Shown here piece by piece: positions 52,412-61,483 of a stretch of DNA of 64,000 nt. The first letter of the stretch is position 1. Each line of letters begins with the position of its first letter. The DNA comes from Natronobacillus azotifigens (GTDB lineage: Bacteria > Bacillota > Bacilli > Bacillales > Amphibacillaceae): NCBI RefSeq assembly GCF_026805325.1, contig NZ_JAPRAT010000004.1:62001-126000 (forward strand). The letters are read 5' to 3'. Below the pieces are notes generated by a model. That model was not told where the DNA came from, ran no database searches, and saw only the letters and a list, made by a program, of their open reading frames with translations. Both the position numbers and the translations under genes were made by a program.

Positions 52412-53095
52412 TCATTTAGTTGCTACTTGAAACGGCCACTCTTCTTGAGTATAAGCCATTTCCCAAAAAGCGTATTCTAATTGACAACTTTTTATAAAGG
52501 CTTGTCTTGCCTTATCTTTTTCCGTTTCTCCAACGTTCTGTGCCCATTGGTCTAGTTTTTCACGAAGTTCGGTTGTGATTGATTCCACTTCTTCCGTGGC
52601 ATAAAAAGTAATCCAATCATAGAAAGGATGATCCGGTTCTGGTTTATATTTATCGATTAAATAATGTCCGATTTCTAGATATGTCCAAGGACATGGTAAC
52701 AATGCAGCTAATAACTCACCCATACTCCCTTGTTGCGCAGCACTTTTCATATGACTTACATAATGATCGGCTGTAGGTGGAAGGGGATAGCCTTGTAAGT
52801 CGTCATAAGCTACACCAGCTACTCGGCATAGGTTGTTATGCGGATGTACTTCACTGTTTAATACGAAACCAATTTGTTCATAAAAATAAGCCATATCTTC
52901 TCGGTTTGAGCTCTTCGCAATCGCTAATCCGTAAATATTGATAAATGCATTCAAATATTCAAAATCCGCTTTCACATAATGGATGAGCGCTCCCTTAGGT
53001 ACATCCCCCTTACCCAAACCATCGACATAGGGATGTTCAAATATCCCTTGAAAAATAACCTCTGATTCTGTTCTTAGTTCCTGTGAAAATGACAT
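52412..53095 (-). CDS. tenA: TenA, thiaminase II / aminopyrimidine aminohydrolase
   Basis: Thiamine-salvage enzyme of 227 residues that hydrolyses 4-amino-5-aminomethyl-2-methylpyrimidine and can cleave thiamine. All-helical fold. The family motif FxxYxxQD reads as FLNAFINIYG with YVKADFEYLN before it; the nucleophilic Cys lies in LLPCPWTYLEIG, and Glu in YATEEVES near 170. GGAGGAG lies ahead of the ATG. A TPP riboswitch sits directly upstream, so it is repressed when thiamine pyrophosphate is ample. Confidence 0.95.
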   Translation of the reverse strand: MSFSQELRTESEVIFQGIFEHPYVDGLGKGDVPKGALIHYVKADFEYLNAFINIYGLAIAKSSNREDMAYFYEQIGFVLNSEVHPHNNLCRVAGVAYDDLQGYPLPPTADHYVSHMKSAAQQGSMGELLAALLPCPWTYLEIGHYLIDKYKPEPDHPFYDWITFYATEEVESITTELREKLDQWAQNVGETEKDKARQAFIKSCQLEYAFWEMAYTQEEWPFQVATK

Positions 53096-53156
53096 AGTAA
53101 CTCCTCCTCATTAATTTGAAGAAAGCCCTAAGTATCGTCGGGATAGATATTTAAAA

Positions 53157-53190
53157 AATAAAAAAACCACTCTTTAACTGGAGCGGTTTT
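53157..53190 (-). terminator. Expression-platform terminator of the TPP riboswitch
   Basis: On the minus strand AAACCGCTC pairs with GAGTGGTTT, followed by TTTTATTT. Confidence 0.8.
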
Positions 53191-53206
53191 GTAGACATAG
53201 CTATCC

Positions 53207-53302
53207 CGTCTCCACTTTCCTACGCTGGTATTAACCAGTTCAGGTTCAAAGGGACCAAGGATTATTCCTTATCTCAGCTAATAAAAGCGCCCCTAGTGGA
53301 CT
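53207..53302 (-). ncRNA. TPP riboswitch (THI element) of tenA
   Basis: On the minus strand the conserved THI-box parts occur in order: ACTAGGGGCGC, GCTGAGA, CCCTTTGAACCTGA, CTGGTTAATACCAGCGTAGG and GGAGACGGGA. TPP binding should favour the terminator just downstream. Confidence 0.97.
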
Positions 53303-53495
53303 TCCTATATTCATTTACATCTCTACTAAATCACTAAATGATTCATCTGTCAACTGTAGTACTCCCAATAAGATGAAAAGTAAAAGCATCAAACAAACGT
53401 AAAGTGAGTCATCTAGCATGAAGTGGTATGATTATACAGAGTATAAAAAACCCTCCGTTATAAAGTTAAATTATGTTAAAATTAGAGTGCATCAA

Positions 53496-53677
53496 TATAA
53501 AGTGAAACTTCAATCAGTGAGGGTTTTAGTTATTCCCCCTCTGATTGTTAGCCCTAAAGGATGACCTAAAGGCCCTTGAACCATTCGGGGTGCTAGCGTC
53601 CGTTACTCCCACTTAAACAACTTGCTTTTCTCGTTGTTTTAAAATGGGAGTCTTACGGACGGTTGCTCCGGGATAAA
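53496..53677 (+). repeat. Dispersed structured repeat, copy D
   Basis: Complete copy beginning TATAAAGTGAAACTTC and ending TTGCTCCGGGATAAA. The first hairpin is AATCAGTGAGGG / CCCCCTCTGATT, showing base changes on both arms relative to copy C while pairing is largely kept. The distal hairpin is intact. Confidence 0.92.
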
Positions 53678-53802
53678 CATGCTGAGGATAACCTAGTCAA
53701 ACACAGATTGGAAATCACTATAATGAATAGCAGATTGAAAGGCAACGTAAAAGTATCATTCTATAAAAGGAGTAATGAGATTGTAGCCGAAAGGGGATAG
53801 TG

Positions 53803-54408
53803 ATGAATTTAGTTTGGAAAGGAATTTATAAAAGTAACGATCAGCTTCCGGTGGGGGAACTACCAGAACATGCGGTCAAATTCAAAGAACCAAACACGTT
53901 GAAAATGCTGAATTTAGTAGCATCACTTTTTATCATACCAGTGATTATGTTAGTTATTCTAGCCATTATTATTAAGTCTATGTTATGGGGAATTTCGATG
54001 GAAATGGTCTATATAAATATCTGGGGCATTTTATTGGCGCTATTGATGGTCCTCCCTCATGAATTTCTGCATGCAATGGTATTCCCTAGAGATAAGGAAG
54101 TACAATTATGGGTTAGCCCAAAAGCGTTAACGGCCTTTGTCATTTCCACTGCACCAGTGTCTAAACACCGTTTTATCTTTTTGTCGTTATTACCGAATAT
54201 TGTATTTGGATTAATCCCGCTCATTGTTTGGGTTTTTATGCCAGAAGGCTTAGTGATAACGGCGATTGTATTTACATTTGCAAGTGTAAGTTTGTTATTT
54301 GGTATTGGTGATTACCTAAATGTATTCAACGCAGTATTTCAAATGCCAAAAGGATCTATCCAACAACTTTCGGGGATGAATTCTTATTGGTATATTCCGA
54401 ATAAATAG
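53803..54408 (+). CDS. DUF3267 family membrane protein with HExxH motif
   Basis: Integral membrane protein of about 201 residues with helices near 35-60, 68-88, 118-140 and 150-175. HEFLHAM in the second helix gives the zinc-metallopeptidase HExxH pattern seen in DUF3267 proteins, which resemble site-2 proteases without the usual second motif. Function unknown. ATG 53803 is chosen behind AAAGGGGA; GTG at 53800 is adjacent. Repeat copy D lies upstream. Confidence 0.85.
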   Translation: MNLVWKGIYKSNDQLPVGELPEHAVKFKEPNTLKMLNLVASLFIIPVIMLVILAIIIKSMLWGISMEMVYINIWGILLALLMVLPHEFLHAMVFPRDKEVQLWVSPKALTAFVISTAPVSKHRFIFLSLLPNIVFGLIPLIVWVFMPEGLVITAIVFTFASVSLLFGIGDYLNVFNAVFQMPKGSIQQLSGMNSYWYIPNK

Positions 54409-54464
54409 ATGAGTCATGTTACCCTGTCCACTCCACACAAATAAATCGACAAAATAATACATAC

Positions 54465-54482
54465 TTCGGGCGGTGACAGGCA
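54465..54482. repeat. Short GGTGACAGGCACC palindrome
   Basis: GGTG and CACC arms around ACAGG within TCGGGCGGTGACAGGCACCG. This short motif recurs in many Bacillales intergenic regions; role unknown. Confidence 0.45.
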
Positions 54483-54525
54483 CCGAAACATTTACGAATT
54501 GTGACACAGCTTGATTAAGGTTTGT

Positions 54526-54534
54526 GGTATAATA
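54526..54534 (+). promoter_or_regulatory. Extended -10 promoter of the chemoreceptor/binding-protein fusion gene
   Basis: TGGTATAAT is an extended -10 (TGnTATAAT) about 40 bases before the ATG; no good -35 at 17 bases. Confidence 0.5.
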
Positions 54535-54575
54535 TTACTATAATGTATGCGGTTACACAGAAGGGGCGGAACTTT

Positions 54576-56636
54576 ATGAATAGTAAATGGTATTTAGGTT
54601 TTATGGTGTTATTAGTTGCCGTAGGTATTATCGCTCAATTTTATTTCTCTTTTGCCAGTATAATCGTGCTTGTTCTTGTATTATGTCTGTCGTTTGGTAA
54701 CGAAATTTATCGCAGAAAAGGCAAGCTCGATAAGAACCAAGAAGCGGTTGATTTACTCAAGAGGAAAGACCTTCGTTTAACGGAAGAATGGAAGCAAATT
54801 ACGAACTCGAATGAAAATATGGCGTATATTTATCAAGTATTCAGTTCAACAATTAAGAGCTTTCAAAATTCAATAAAAGAAATCAAGCGATTGGCTAATG
54901 TAGTAAATGAAACGGCATCTGAATCTTCCGAAATATCGAAGTCGATGACGGCAGTTAATCTAGCTGTTTCACAAGGAGCTCAAGAGCAAGCAAGCGATGC
55001 GGAGAATAGTAGTCGTACTACTTCGGATTTATCGGATCAAGTTGAACAGATGCTCATCGCTATTGATAACATGGACCAGGAAATAAAATCCTTACAATCA
55101 TTAAAAGAACAAGGAAATGTCAAACTATCCAATACGATTGATTCGAGTAATGTTACAAAAGAAGAGCTTACGCATGTAATTCAACAGGTCGAGAAGCTCA
55201 AAGCAAGCGTAAATGAAATTAATCGTACCATCGGTGTGATTAATGATATTGCGGGTCAAACCAATCTATTATCGCTAAATGCATCGATTGAAGCTGCACG
55301 TGCAGGCGAATCTGGAAAAGGATTTGCAGTGGTATCCAATGAAATCCGTAAACTTTCTGATCAAAGTTTCTCCTCTGTTGAAGAGATAGAAAAAATCATT
55401 GCAGATGTGAATAAGGAATTTTCTTTAGTTGTAGATTCTATCCAAGTAACCTATGAAAAGTTTGAGGTTCAACAGGAGACAATCGAGCAAGTAAATACAT
55501 CGTTTGATCAGATAGATTCTACTATTTATAGTTTATCTAGCAGACAAGGTGAAATTCGCAAACAAATGGGAGCACTCGATCGTTCTCGAGCATCGATTAT
55601 GCACGCTATTACTAATATTGCTGCAGTAGCACAAGAAACTGCGGCCTCTACGGAAGAAGCGGCATCATTAAGTATGCAACAAGAACAGTCGAATCAAGCA
55701 TTATTTGATCTGTCGAATACTTTAGAAGATGTTGTTGCAAAAGTAGGGGAGACAGTAGACAACTATCAAGTAGATCAAGAAAATCAGAGAACGAAAAAAA
55801 TGGGATTTGTGAGTAATTTGCATAAAGAACATCCATTTACCAAAGAAATGGTGAGCAATGCTAGAAAGATGGCTCAAAAGTATGGTTATGAATTCGTGGA
55901 TAAACATATCAACAATAATCAAGTAAAAGAGCAAATAGAAGCGATCGAGCATTTAGTGAAAGAAGGAATCGATTATTTAATTTTAATTCCTGCCGATATC
56001 GATAAGCTTGCTCCAATTGTAAACGAATTAGCCGAAAAACAAATCCAAACGATTTGCATCGATAGCGATATTCCTAATTGTAAACGAGTTAGTTATATAG
56101 GAACAGACAACTATGAGGCTGGTAAAAATATCGGAGAACTGATTCTGAAAACGGTGCAAGGAAGAGGAAAAGTGTTAGTGAGTGCAACGAACATCGAGGC
56201 ACATAATTTGTCCCAACGTTTTAAAGGGCTTCAAGAAGTGTTAAAAGGCAATGGAGAGAAAGAGATTGTTGCGGTGCAGTCTGGAATCAACGACTATCAT
56301 GACCGTCTTAAAGATATAGAAAAAGCATATAATAAACATAATGATATTAATATTATGGTAGGTTTAGATGGTGACTTTGGAAATGTAATTTCTAATCATA
56401 AGTTTCCTAAAGAACAGGAAATTACGTTCATTGGATTTGATAATAACCCAGATAACATCGTCCATTTAAATGATGGATTATTGGAAGCAGTTGTAGCACA
56501 AAGGCAAATGTTATTTGGTGAAATGGCTGTTAAACAATTCTCTAGAAAAGACGCAGGAAAACAAATTAAGGAGTCTGAATTACTTAACACGTATGTAATT
56601 AATCAATCCAATGCAAAAGTTTTAGCGAAAGCATAG
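54576..56636 (+). CDS. Chemoreceptor signalling domain fused to a periplasmic-binding-protein domain
   Basis: Unusual fusion of about 686 residues. Two adjacent membrane helices (about 5-24 and 26-42) leave almost no outer loop. An MCP signalling coiled coil follows (about 95-420) with tip [21 protein letters not shown]. The C-terminal 265 residues are a type I periplasmic binding fold (Peripla_BP_4, sugar type): [32 protein letters not shown] and [17 protein letters not shown]. By topology this sugar-binding domain is cytoplasmic, where it might sense an imported sugar. ATG 54576 is chosen behind GGGGCGG; the frame extends to 54522 without a site. Confidence 0.9.
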   Translation: MNSKWYLGFMVLLVAVGIIAQFYFSFASIIVLVLVLCLSFGNEIYRRKGKLDKNQEAVDLLKRKDLRLTEEWKQITNSNENMAYIYQVFSSTIKSFQNSIKEIKRLANVVNETASESSEISKSMTAVNLAVSQGAQEQASDAENSSRTTSDLSDQVEQMLIAIDNMDQEIKSLQSLKEQGNVKLSNTIDSSNVTKEELTHVIQQVEKLKASVNEINRTIGVINDIAGQTNLLSLNASIEAARAGESGKGFAVVSNEIRKLSDQSFSSVEEIEKIIADVNKEFSLVVDSIQVTYEKFEVQQETIEQVNTSFDQIDSTIYSLSSRQGEIRKQMGALDRSRASIMHAITNIAAVAQETAASTEEAASLSMQQEQSNQALFDLSNTLEDVVAKVGETVDNYQVDQENQRTKKMGFVSNLHKEHPFTKEMVSNARKMAQKYGYEFVDKHINNNQVKEQIEAIEHLVKEGIDYLILIPADIDKLAPIVNELAEKQIQTICIDSDIPNCKRVSYIGTDNYEAGKNIGELILKTVQGRGKVLVSATNIEAHNLSQRFKGLQEVLKGNGEKEIVAVQSGINDYHDRLKDIEKAYNKHNDINIMVGLDGDFGNVISNHKFPKEQEITFIGFDNNPDNIVHLNDGLLEAVVAQRQMLFGEMAVKQFSRKDAGKQIKESELLNTYVINQSNAKVLAKA

Positions 56637-56640
56637 AAGG

Positions 56641-56697
56641 AAGGGGTAAGATCCTATTGATGGACGGTTGTCTATCGAAGGGATCTGCCCCTTTTGT
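56641..56697 (+). terminator. Terminator after the chemoreceptor fusion gene
   Basis: AAGGGGTAAGATCC pairs with GGATCTGCCCCTT, followed by TTGTTGT. Confidence 0.75.
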
Positions 56698-56845
56698 TGT
56701 AAGATTAGAAAGCTCAAAAATTAGCTTTATGACAATATTAGCTTGTCCCCATCAGCTCCTTACAAAATAAGCTTCTAATTTGTTTTTTAAAAGAGGCACG
56801 GGTGGTTTTTTCTGCTTTATCCTATTGAAATGGTTTTGCCCTTCA

Positions 56846-56875
56846 TTGACGCTTCATTTGATCCTGTGATAAAAT
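56846..56875 (+). promoter_or_regulatory. Sigma-A promoter of the ferric importer ATPase gene
   Basis: TTGACG (56846-56851), 18-base spacer, TAAAAT (56870-56875). A Fur box begins 8 bases downstream. Confidence 0.7.
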
Positions 56876-56882
56876 TTAAGAA

Positions 56883-56897
56883 TGAATATCATTATCA
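56883..56897. promoter_or_regulatory. Fur box upstream of fbpC
   Basis: TGAATATCATTATCA matches the 7-1-7 Fur consensus TGATAATNATTATCA with two mismatches; it overlaps the expected transcription start. Confidence 0.8.
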
Positions 56898-56931
56898 GTA
56901 GAATTAGGAAGCGGCAAGGAGGGAATCAGCT

Positions 56932-57987
56932 ATGAGTTTTATTCAATTCCAAAATGTAACCAAATATTATAATCGAGCAGTTGTACCTGCAGTCGACCAT
57001 CTAAACCTAGAAATCTCAAAAGGTGAAATTATCACTTTGTTAGGGCCAAGTGGTTGTGGTAAAACAACAACGCTTAGGATGTTAGCTGGGTTTGAGCAAC
57101 CGACAGCAGGTGAAATTCGAATTGGTGATGAAGTTGTTTATGATGACCGTCGATCGTTGCCGCCCGAAAAAAGAGGAATCGGGATGGTGTTTCAAGATTA
57201 TGCCTTATTTCCTCATTTAACGATTGAAAAGAATGTCATGTTCGGCTTAAATAAATGGAAAGCACGAGACAAGAAAAAACGTGTTCAAGAAGTCCTTGAG
57301 TTAGTTGGGTTAGGTGACTTTGGTCAACGATTACCAAGCGAATTATCCGGAGGTCAGCAACAACGCGTCGCTTTAGCACGTGCATTAGCACCAAACCCGA
57401 AAGTTATTTTAATGGATGAACCGTTTAGTAACTTAGATGCAGGATTAAGAGAAAAAATGCGCTTTGATGTTACGAATATCTTGAGAAAAGCTAATGCAAC
57501 AGCAATCATTGTTACGCATGATCAGAAAGATGCGTTTACAGTGTCCGATCGTGTTGTGGTAATGAATGAAGGTGTGATTCAGCAAATTGCAGCACCGAAA
57601 GAAATTTACCGTTGTCCAGTGAACTGTTTTGTTGCGCAATTCGTTGGCAAAACAAACTTAATCTCGGGAACATTGTGTCCGGATTTAAAGCATGTGGAGA
57701 CCCATTTTGGTCGTGTTTGTGTACCACAACAAACAAATCAAGAAAGTGAAAATGTTGTTGTATCAATTCGTCCAGAAGGTTGCCGCCTGGCAGAGTACGG
57801 TCGTTATGCGGGTATCGTAGAACAAGCTACGTACAGTGGTGAATACCAAGAACTTCATGTTCGATTACAATCAGACCACACACCTAACCAACCAATGGTT
57901 ATTTATGCTCCTATCGAACAAGATATTGAAATCGGTAGTGCTGTTACGTTTAATATAACCCCTGAATTAGTCGCATTAGTAAATTAA
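56932..57987 (+). CDS. fbpC: Ferric iron ABC transporter ATP-binding protein
   Basis: ATPase of 351 residues of the ferric (FbpABC/AfuABC) importer. Walker A GPSGCGKTTTLRM, Q-loop VFQDYALFPHLTIEKNV, signature LSGGQQQRVALA, Walker B VILMDEPFSNLD, H-loop VTHDQ, then a C-terminal TOBE-type domain (about 235-350). It precedes its binding-protein gene and has its own Fur-box promoter; a hairpin terminator separates them, so the operon is split into two Fur-controlled units. Confidence 0.95.
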   Translation: MSFIQFQNVTKYYNRAVVPAVDHLNLEISKGEIITLLGPSGCGKTTTLRMLAGFEQPTAGEIRIGDEVVYDDRRSLPPEKRGIGMVFQDYALFPHLTIEKNVMFGLNKWKARDKKKRVQEVLELVGLGDFGQRLPSELSGGQQQRVALARALAPNPKVILMDEPFSNLDAGLREKMRFDVTNILRKANATAIIVTHDQKDAFTVSDRVVVMNEGVIQQIAAPKEIYRCPVNCFVAQFVGKTNLISGTLCPDLKHVETHFGRVCVPQQTNQESENVVVSIRPEGCRLAEYGRYAGIVEQATYSGEYQELHVRLQSDHTPNQPMVIYAPIEQDIEIGSAVTFNITPELVALVN

Positions 57988-58011
57988 AGAATATAAATCA
58001 TTACACATAAG

Positions 58012-58045
58012 TGGCCTGCTTTCTTCTTGGAAGTAGGCTTTTTTA
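58012..58045 (+). terminator. Terminator after fbpC
   Basis: GCCTGCTTTC pairs with GGAAGTAGGC, followed by six T residues. Confidence 0.8.
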
Positions 58046-58155
58046 CACGGGAAAAAGTGAAACCAACATAAAAGGAAAACTTATTCAAATATAAGTATTC
58101 GTTGAGACAGAATTGTAAAAACTAAACGAATAGCTAACCAATGATTAAAATCTTA

Positions 58156-58184
58156 TTGACAATGATTATCAGTTACGGTAGACT
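58156..58184 (+). promoter_or_regulatory. Sigma-A promoter of the ferric binding-protein gene with embedded Fur box
   Basis: TTGACA (58156-58161), 17-base spacer, TAGACT (58179-58184). TGACAATGATTATCA (58157-58171) is a near-perfect Fur box lying across the -35 and spacer. Confidence 0.85.
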
Positions 58185-58200
58185 AAACAATGTTAGTAAT

Positions 58201-58215
58201 TGAGAATGAATATCA
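58201..58215. promoter_or_regulatory. Second Fur box of the ferric binding-protein gene
   Basis: TGAGAATGAATATCA, two mismatches to the Fur 7-1-7 consensus, placed downstream of the -10 and 41 bases before the ATG. Confidence 0.75.
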
Positions 58216-58256
58216 TTGCAATACAAAAATACATATTTATAGGGGGAAACAACATC

Positions 58257-59285
58257 ATGAAAAAAGCAATAAAATTATTACTGTTTACTTCGCTTTTAAT
58301 GCTATTCGTACTTGTTGCAACTGCGTGTGATCAACAAGATGAAGAGGAGATTGTAGTATACTCAAGTCGAAACGAGCGGTTTGTACAACCGTTACTGGAT
58401 AAATTTACAGAGGAAACAGGGATAAACGTAAGAGCTTTACACGAAGCAGATGCCCTTCAATTAAGAGAAGAAGCTGGAAATGTTCAAGCGGATATTTTTA
58501 TTTCCAATGATATTGGTGCATTAGAATACTTGCGCATGGAAGATCTACTAGCAAGTTTTGACGGAGAAGGCGTGGAAACGATCGATGCACAATATCGTGC
58601 GGATGACAATTCATGGATTGCTTTATCTGCAAGATCTCGTGGTTTCATTTACAATAAAGATATGATTACGGAAGAAGAAATGCCAAAAACGATGGAAGAT
58701 TTAATGGATCCACAATTTGAAGGTCAATTTGCTATTACTCGTGGTGGAAATGGTGGTATGATTGGTAATGTATCTGCACTACGTAACGAGTGGGGCGACG
58801 AAAGAACAGCGGAATGGATAGAAGCAATCAAAGAAAACGCAGCAGGAATATATAACGGTCATGGCGATATTCGTCAAGCAGTTGGTGCAGGCGAGCATCC
58901 CTTTGGTTTAGTAAACAACTATTATTATCACCAACAATTAGAAGAGCCTACTAATAACAATGTTGGATTCATTTATCCTGATCAAGCTGAAGGAGAAATG
59001 GGAGTGATTGCGAATGCAGCAGGTGTTGGACTTGTTAATGGTGGACCAAATGAGGAAGATGCAAATGCATTCATTGAATGGTTGCTTCTACCAGAAAATC
59101 AATTAGCATTTGTTGGAGAGTCGTTGGAAATTCCAATCAACCCTGATCTAGACCCTCCATATGAACATGCAGTTAGATTTACGGATTTGAAAGTTCAACA
59201 AATGCCATTGAAAGACCTTGGTATCTATTTTGAAGATACGAAAGAACTTATTGAACAATCTGGCTTAGACCTTGAATTAAGATAA
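58257..59285 (+). CDS. fbpA: Ferric iron-binding lipoprotein of the ABC importer
   Basis: Extracellular Fe(III) binding protein of about 342 residues, cluster-D type. The lipoprotein signal ends VLVATAC. The mature part starts EEIVVYSSRNERFVQPLLDK and has NNYYYHQQLEE, the Tyr pair that ligates iron in FbpA/FutA proteins. GGGGGAAA lies ahead of ATG 58257; the frame extends to 58200 through a Fur box and is not translated. Two Fur boxes control it. Confidence 0.94.
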   Translation: MKKAIKLLLFTSLLMLFVLVATACDQQDEEEIVVYSSRNERFVQPLLDKFTEETGINVRALHEADALQLREEAGNVQADIFISNDIGALEYLRMEDLLASFDGEGVETIDAQYRADDNSWIALSARSRGFIYNKDMITEEEMPKTMEDLMDPQFEGQFAITRGGNGGMIGNVSALRNEWGDERTAEWIEAIKENAAGIYNGHGDIRQAVGAGEHPFGLVNNYYYHQQLEEPTNNNVGFIYPDQAEGEMGVIANAAGVGLVNGGPNEEDANAFIEWLLLPENQLAFVGESLEIPINPDLDPPYEHAVRFTDLKVQQMPLKDLGIYFEDTKELIEQSGLDLELR

Positions 59286-59322
59286 GGCAACCCTGATTTT
59301 TTCTACTTAGGAGAGGGCGCAA

Positions 59323-61008
59323 ATGAGTAATCATCGTCACCATAAACATCAATCAAATTACGATAAACATGCCAAGGCTGGAGAGCATTCCTCTCCAGCC
59401 ATTCTCCGTTTTTTAAGAAAGAAGTGGCGAGATAGCTGGCACGGAAACCCACCAGGTAATGTTTTGTTATTATTTGGTTTGTCTACTGGACTGATCATGT
59501 CTGTACCAATTATTTATGTCATCTGGCAATCTTTATTCGCGGGTGTTGATCGTTGGCAGCGTTTGTTAGATGACAGAATACCGCAACTTTTATTTGATAC
59601 TTTCTTGCTAGCCTTTGCGGTTACGGTGTGTGCGGTTGTAATTGGTGTAATATTAGCTTGGGTTGTTGTCCGAACGGATATACCTGGTCGTAAGTGGTGG
59701 CAGTGGTTACTAGCTCTCCCATTAGTTATTCCACCTTATGTTGGGGCGATGACATATATAATTGTCTTCGGACCAAGTGGTTGGGCTCGAGACTTTTGGC
59801 GCGATACACCTTGGTTAGTGAATGTGCTCGGTGATTATCCAATAAACGTTTATTCGTTTTGGGGAGTCTTTTTCGTGTTAACAATGTTTACCTATCCTTA
59901 TGTATTTCTAATTGCAAGTGCTTCCCTTCGAAAAATGAATCGTAATTTTGAAGAAATTGCCCGTTCCCAAGGGATGAATACAAGACAAATCTTTTGGAAA
60001 GTAAATTTGCCATTTTTAAGGCCAGCAATTGGAGCAGGTGCCATTTTAATAGCTTTGTACGTTTTATCTGATTTCGGAGTTATTTCGATGATGCGCTATG
60101 TTACGTTTACAGCGGCGATTTACTTTCAACGAGCAAGTTTTGATATCGCGTCGGCCTCTATATTAAGTCTAGTCCTTATTTTACTAACGGTTGTTATTTT
60201 ATGGATAGAGGTCAAAACAAGGAAGAAAAGTAAGTACTACCAAACGTCCAATACTTTTAAAGAACCCGATGTTTTATCACTGGGTAAGTGGAAAATACCA
60301 ACACTTATGTTTGTCGGTGTGATATTTTTTGTTTCGGTAGTGTTACCAATTATCGTACTCGTTTATTGGTCTATTATTGGAATAGGGATGGGTGCGCTTG
60401 ATAACCGTTTCTTTGGTTTTGCTTGGAACAGTTTGCGAGTATCTTTATTTGCTTCTTTATTGTGTATGGTATTAGCTATGCCGATTGTTTATTTGAAATC
60501 GAGGTATCCTTCAGTGATCTCAAGTTCGATTGATAAATTAAGTTATGCAGGATATGCCTTACCTGGGGTAATTGTTGCTTTAGGAATTATTTTTATTTTT
60601 AATAACCATATTCCTACTTTGTATAATACGTTCTATATGGTTGCGATCGCGCTTGTTATTCGGTTTTTACCGCAAGCGATGCAAGCAGGGGAAGCATCGT
60701 TAAGTTTAGTCTCCCCACGGATTGATGAAGCAGCCCGAAGTTTAGGGCAGCCACCATGGAAAGTTATGTTTAAAGTTATCCTACCTTCCATTTTACCGGG
60801 TGTATTGGCGGGTGGTGCGCTTGTTTTCGTTAGTTCGATTAAAGAACTGCCAGCAACGCTAATGCTTCGTCCACCAGGATTTGATACATTGGCGGTAAGA
60901 GTGTATATAGAAGCAAATGAATCTTTGTATTATTTAGCAGCACCATCAGCATTGCTAATCATACTTGTATCGGTTATTCCATTGAGGTACTTGTTAAAAA
61001 AATATTAA
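59323..61008 (+). CDS. fbpB: Ferric iron ABC transporter permease
   Basis: Fused permease of 561 residues with twelve helices in two halves. Each half has an EAA loop: FEEIARSQGMNTRQIF (about 200) and IDEAARSLGQPPWKVMF (about 465). The N-terminus is rich in His (SNHRHHKHQSN), which could touch metal but is not a family feature. AGGAGAGG precedes the ATG, 37 bases after the binding-protein stop. With the proteins encoded at 56932 and 58257 it forms a complete importer. Confidence 0.94.
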   Translation: MSNHRHHKHQSNYDKHAKAGEHSSPAILRFLRKKWRDSWHGNPPGNVLLLFGLSTGLIMSVPIIYVIWQSLFAGVDRWQRLLDDRIPQLLFDTFLLAFAVTVCAVVIGVILAWVVVRTDIPGRKWWQWLLALPLVIPPYVGAMTYIIVFGPSGWARDFWRDTPWLVNVLGDYPINVYSFWGVFFVLTMFTYPYVFLIASASLRKMNRNFEEIARSQGMNTRQIFWKVNLPFLRPAIGAGAILIALYVLSDFGVISMMRYVTFTAAIYFQRASFDIASASILSLVLILLTVVILWIEVKTRKKSKYYQTSNTFKEPDVLSLGKWKIPTLMFVGVIFFVSVVLPIIVLVYWSIIGIGMGALDNRFFGFAWNSLRVSLFASLLCMVLAMPIVYLKSRYPSVISSSIDKLSYAGYALPGVIVALGIIFIFNNHIPTLYNTFYMVAIALVIRFLPQAMQAGEASLSLVSPRIDEAARSLGQPPWKVMFKVILPSILPGVLAGGALVFVSSIKELPATLMLRPPGFDTLAVRVYIEANESLYYLAAPSALLIILVSVIPLRYLLKKY

Positions 61009-61026
61009 CCAGAACTATCATGAAAA

Positions 61027-61066
61027 GCTGCCCTTATTGCGTATTGTAGTAAAAGGGCAGTTTTTT
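61027..61066 (+). terminator. Terminator of the ferric importer operon
   Basis: GCTGCCCTTATT pairs with AAAAGGGCAG (GT pair allowed), followed by six T residues. Confidence 0.85.
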
Positions 61067-61167
61067 AATATGGTCGAGAGTGTGGTTGATGTGGACAATA
61101 ACGAACCTTCAGGGCTATCCAACTTCAATAAAATGAATAAGACAAGTAAAAATTTTCTAAATTGTGG

Positions 61168-61196
61168 TTGACACAATTAACAAAATGTAGTAAATT
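61168..61196 (+). promoter_or_regulatory. Sigma-A promoter of the SAM-I riboswitch transcript
   Basis: TTGACA (61168-61173), 17-base spacer, TAAATT (61191-61196), 30 bases before the aptamer. Confidence 0.75.
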
Positions 61197-61226
61197 GTAT
61201 CCTAACATTCTATATAATAAGCGATC

Positions 61227-61325
61227 TTATCCAGAGAGGTGGAGGGACTGGCCCTTTGAAGCCTCGGCAGCAGACTTTTCTTTGTACTGTGCCAATTCCA
61301 GCAAGCTTGTAGCTTGAAAGATAAG
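61227..61325 (+). ncRNA. SAM-I riboswitch (S box)
   Basis: The S-box core is complete: P1 CTTATC / GATAAG, AGAGAGGTGGAGGGACTGGC, CCCTTTGAAGCCTCGGCAG, TGTGCCAATTCCAGCAAG and GCTTGAAAGATAAG. AGAAGAG after P1 (61324-61330) can pair with the 5' arm of the downstream terminator as antiterminator. SAM should switch the transcript off. Confidence 0.97.
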
Positions 61326-61354
61326 AAGAGTCGTCAGTATTACTAAGTATCATC

Positions 61355-61386
61355 AACCTCTTCTTTTATTTAGAAGAGGTTTTTTG
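61355..61386 (+). terminator. Expression-platform terminator of the SAM-I riboswitch
   Basis: AACCTCTTCT (61355-61364) pairs with AGAAGAGGTT (61372-61381), followed by a T run. Confidence 0.9.
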
Positions 61387-61483
61387 TTGTCATACAACCT
61401 GATATCATTCTATCTTTACTAAAGTAGTCTCAAAATCGCATATTTATGGATATGTAATAGAATAAAAGGTAAGGTGATTAAAA

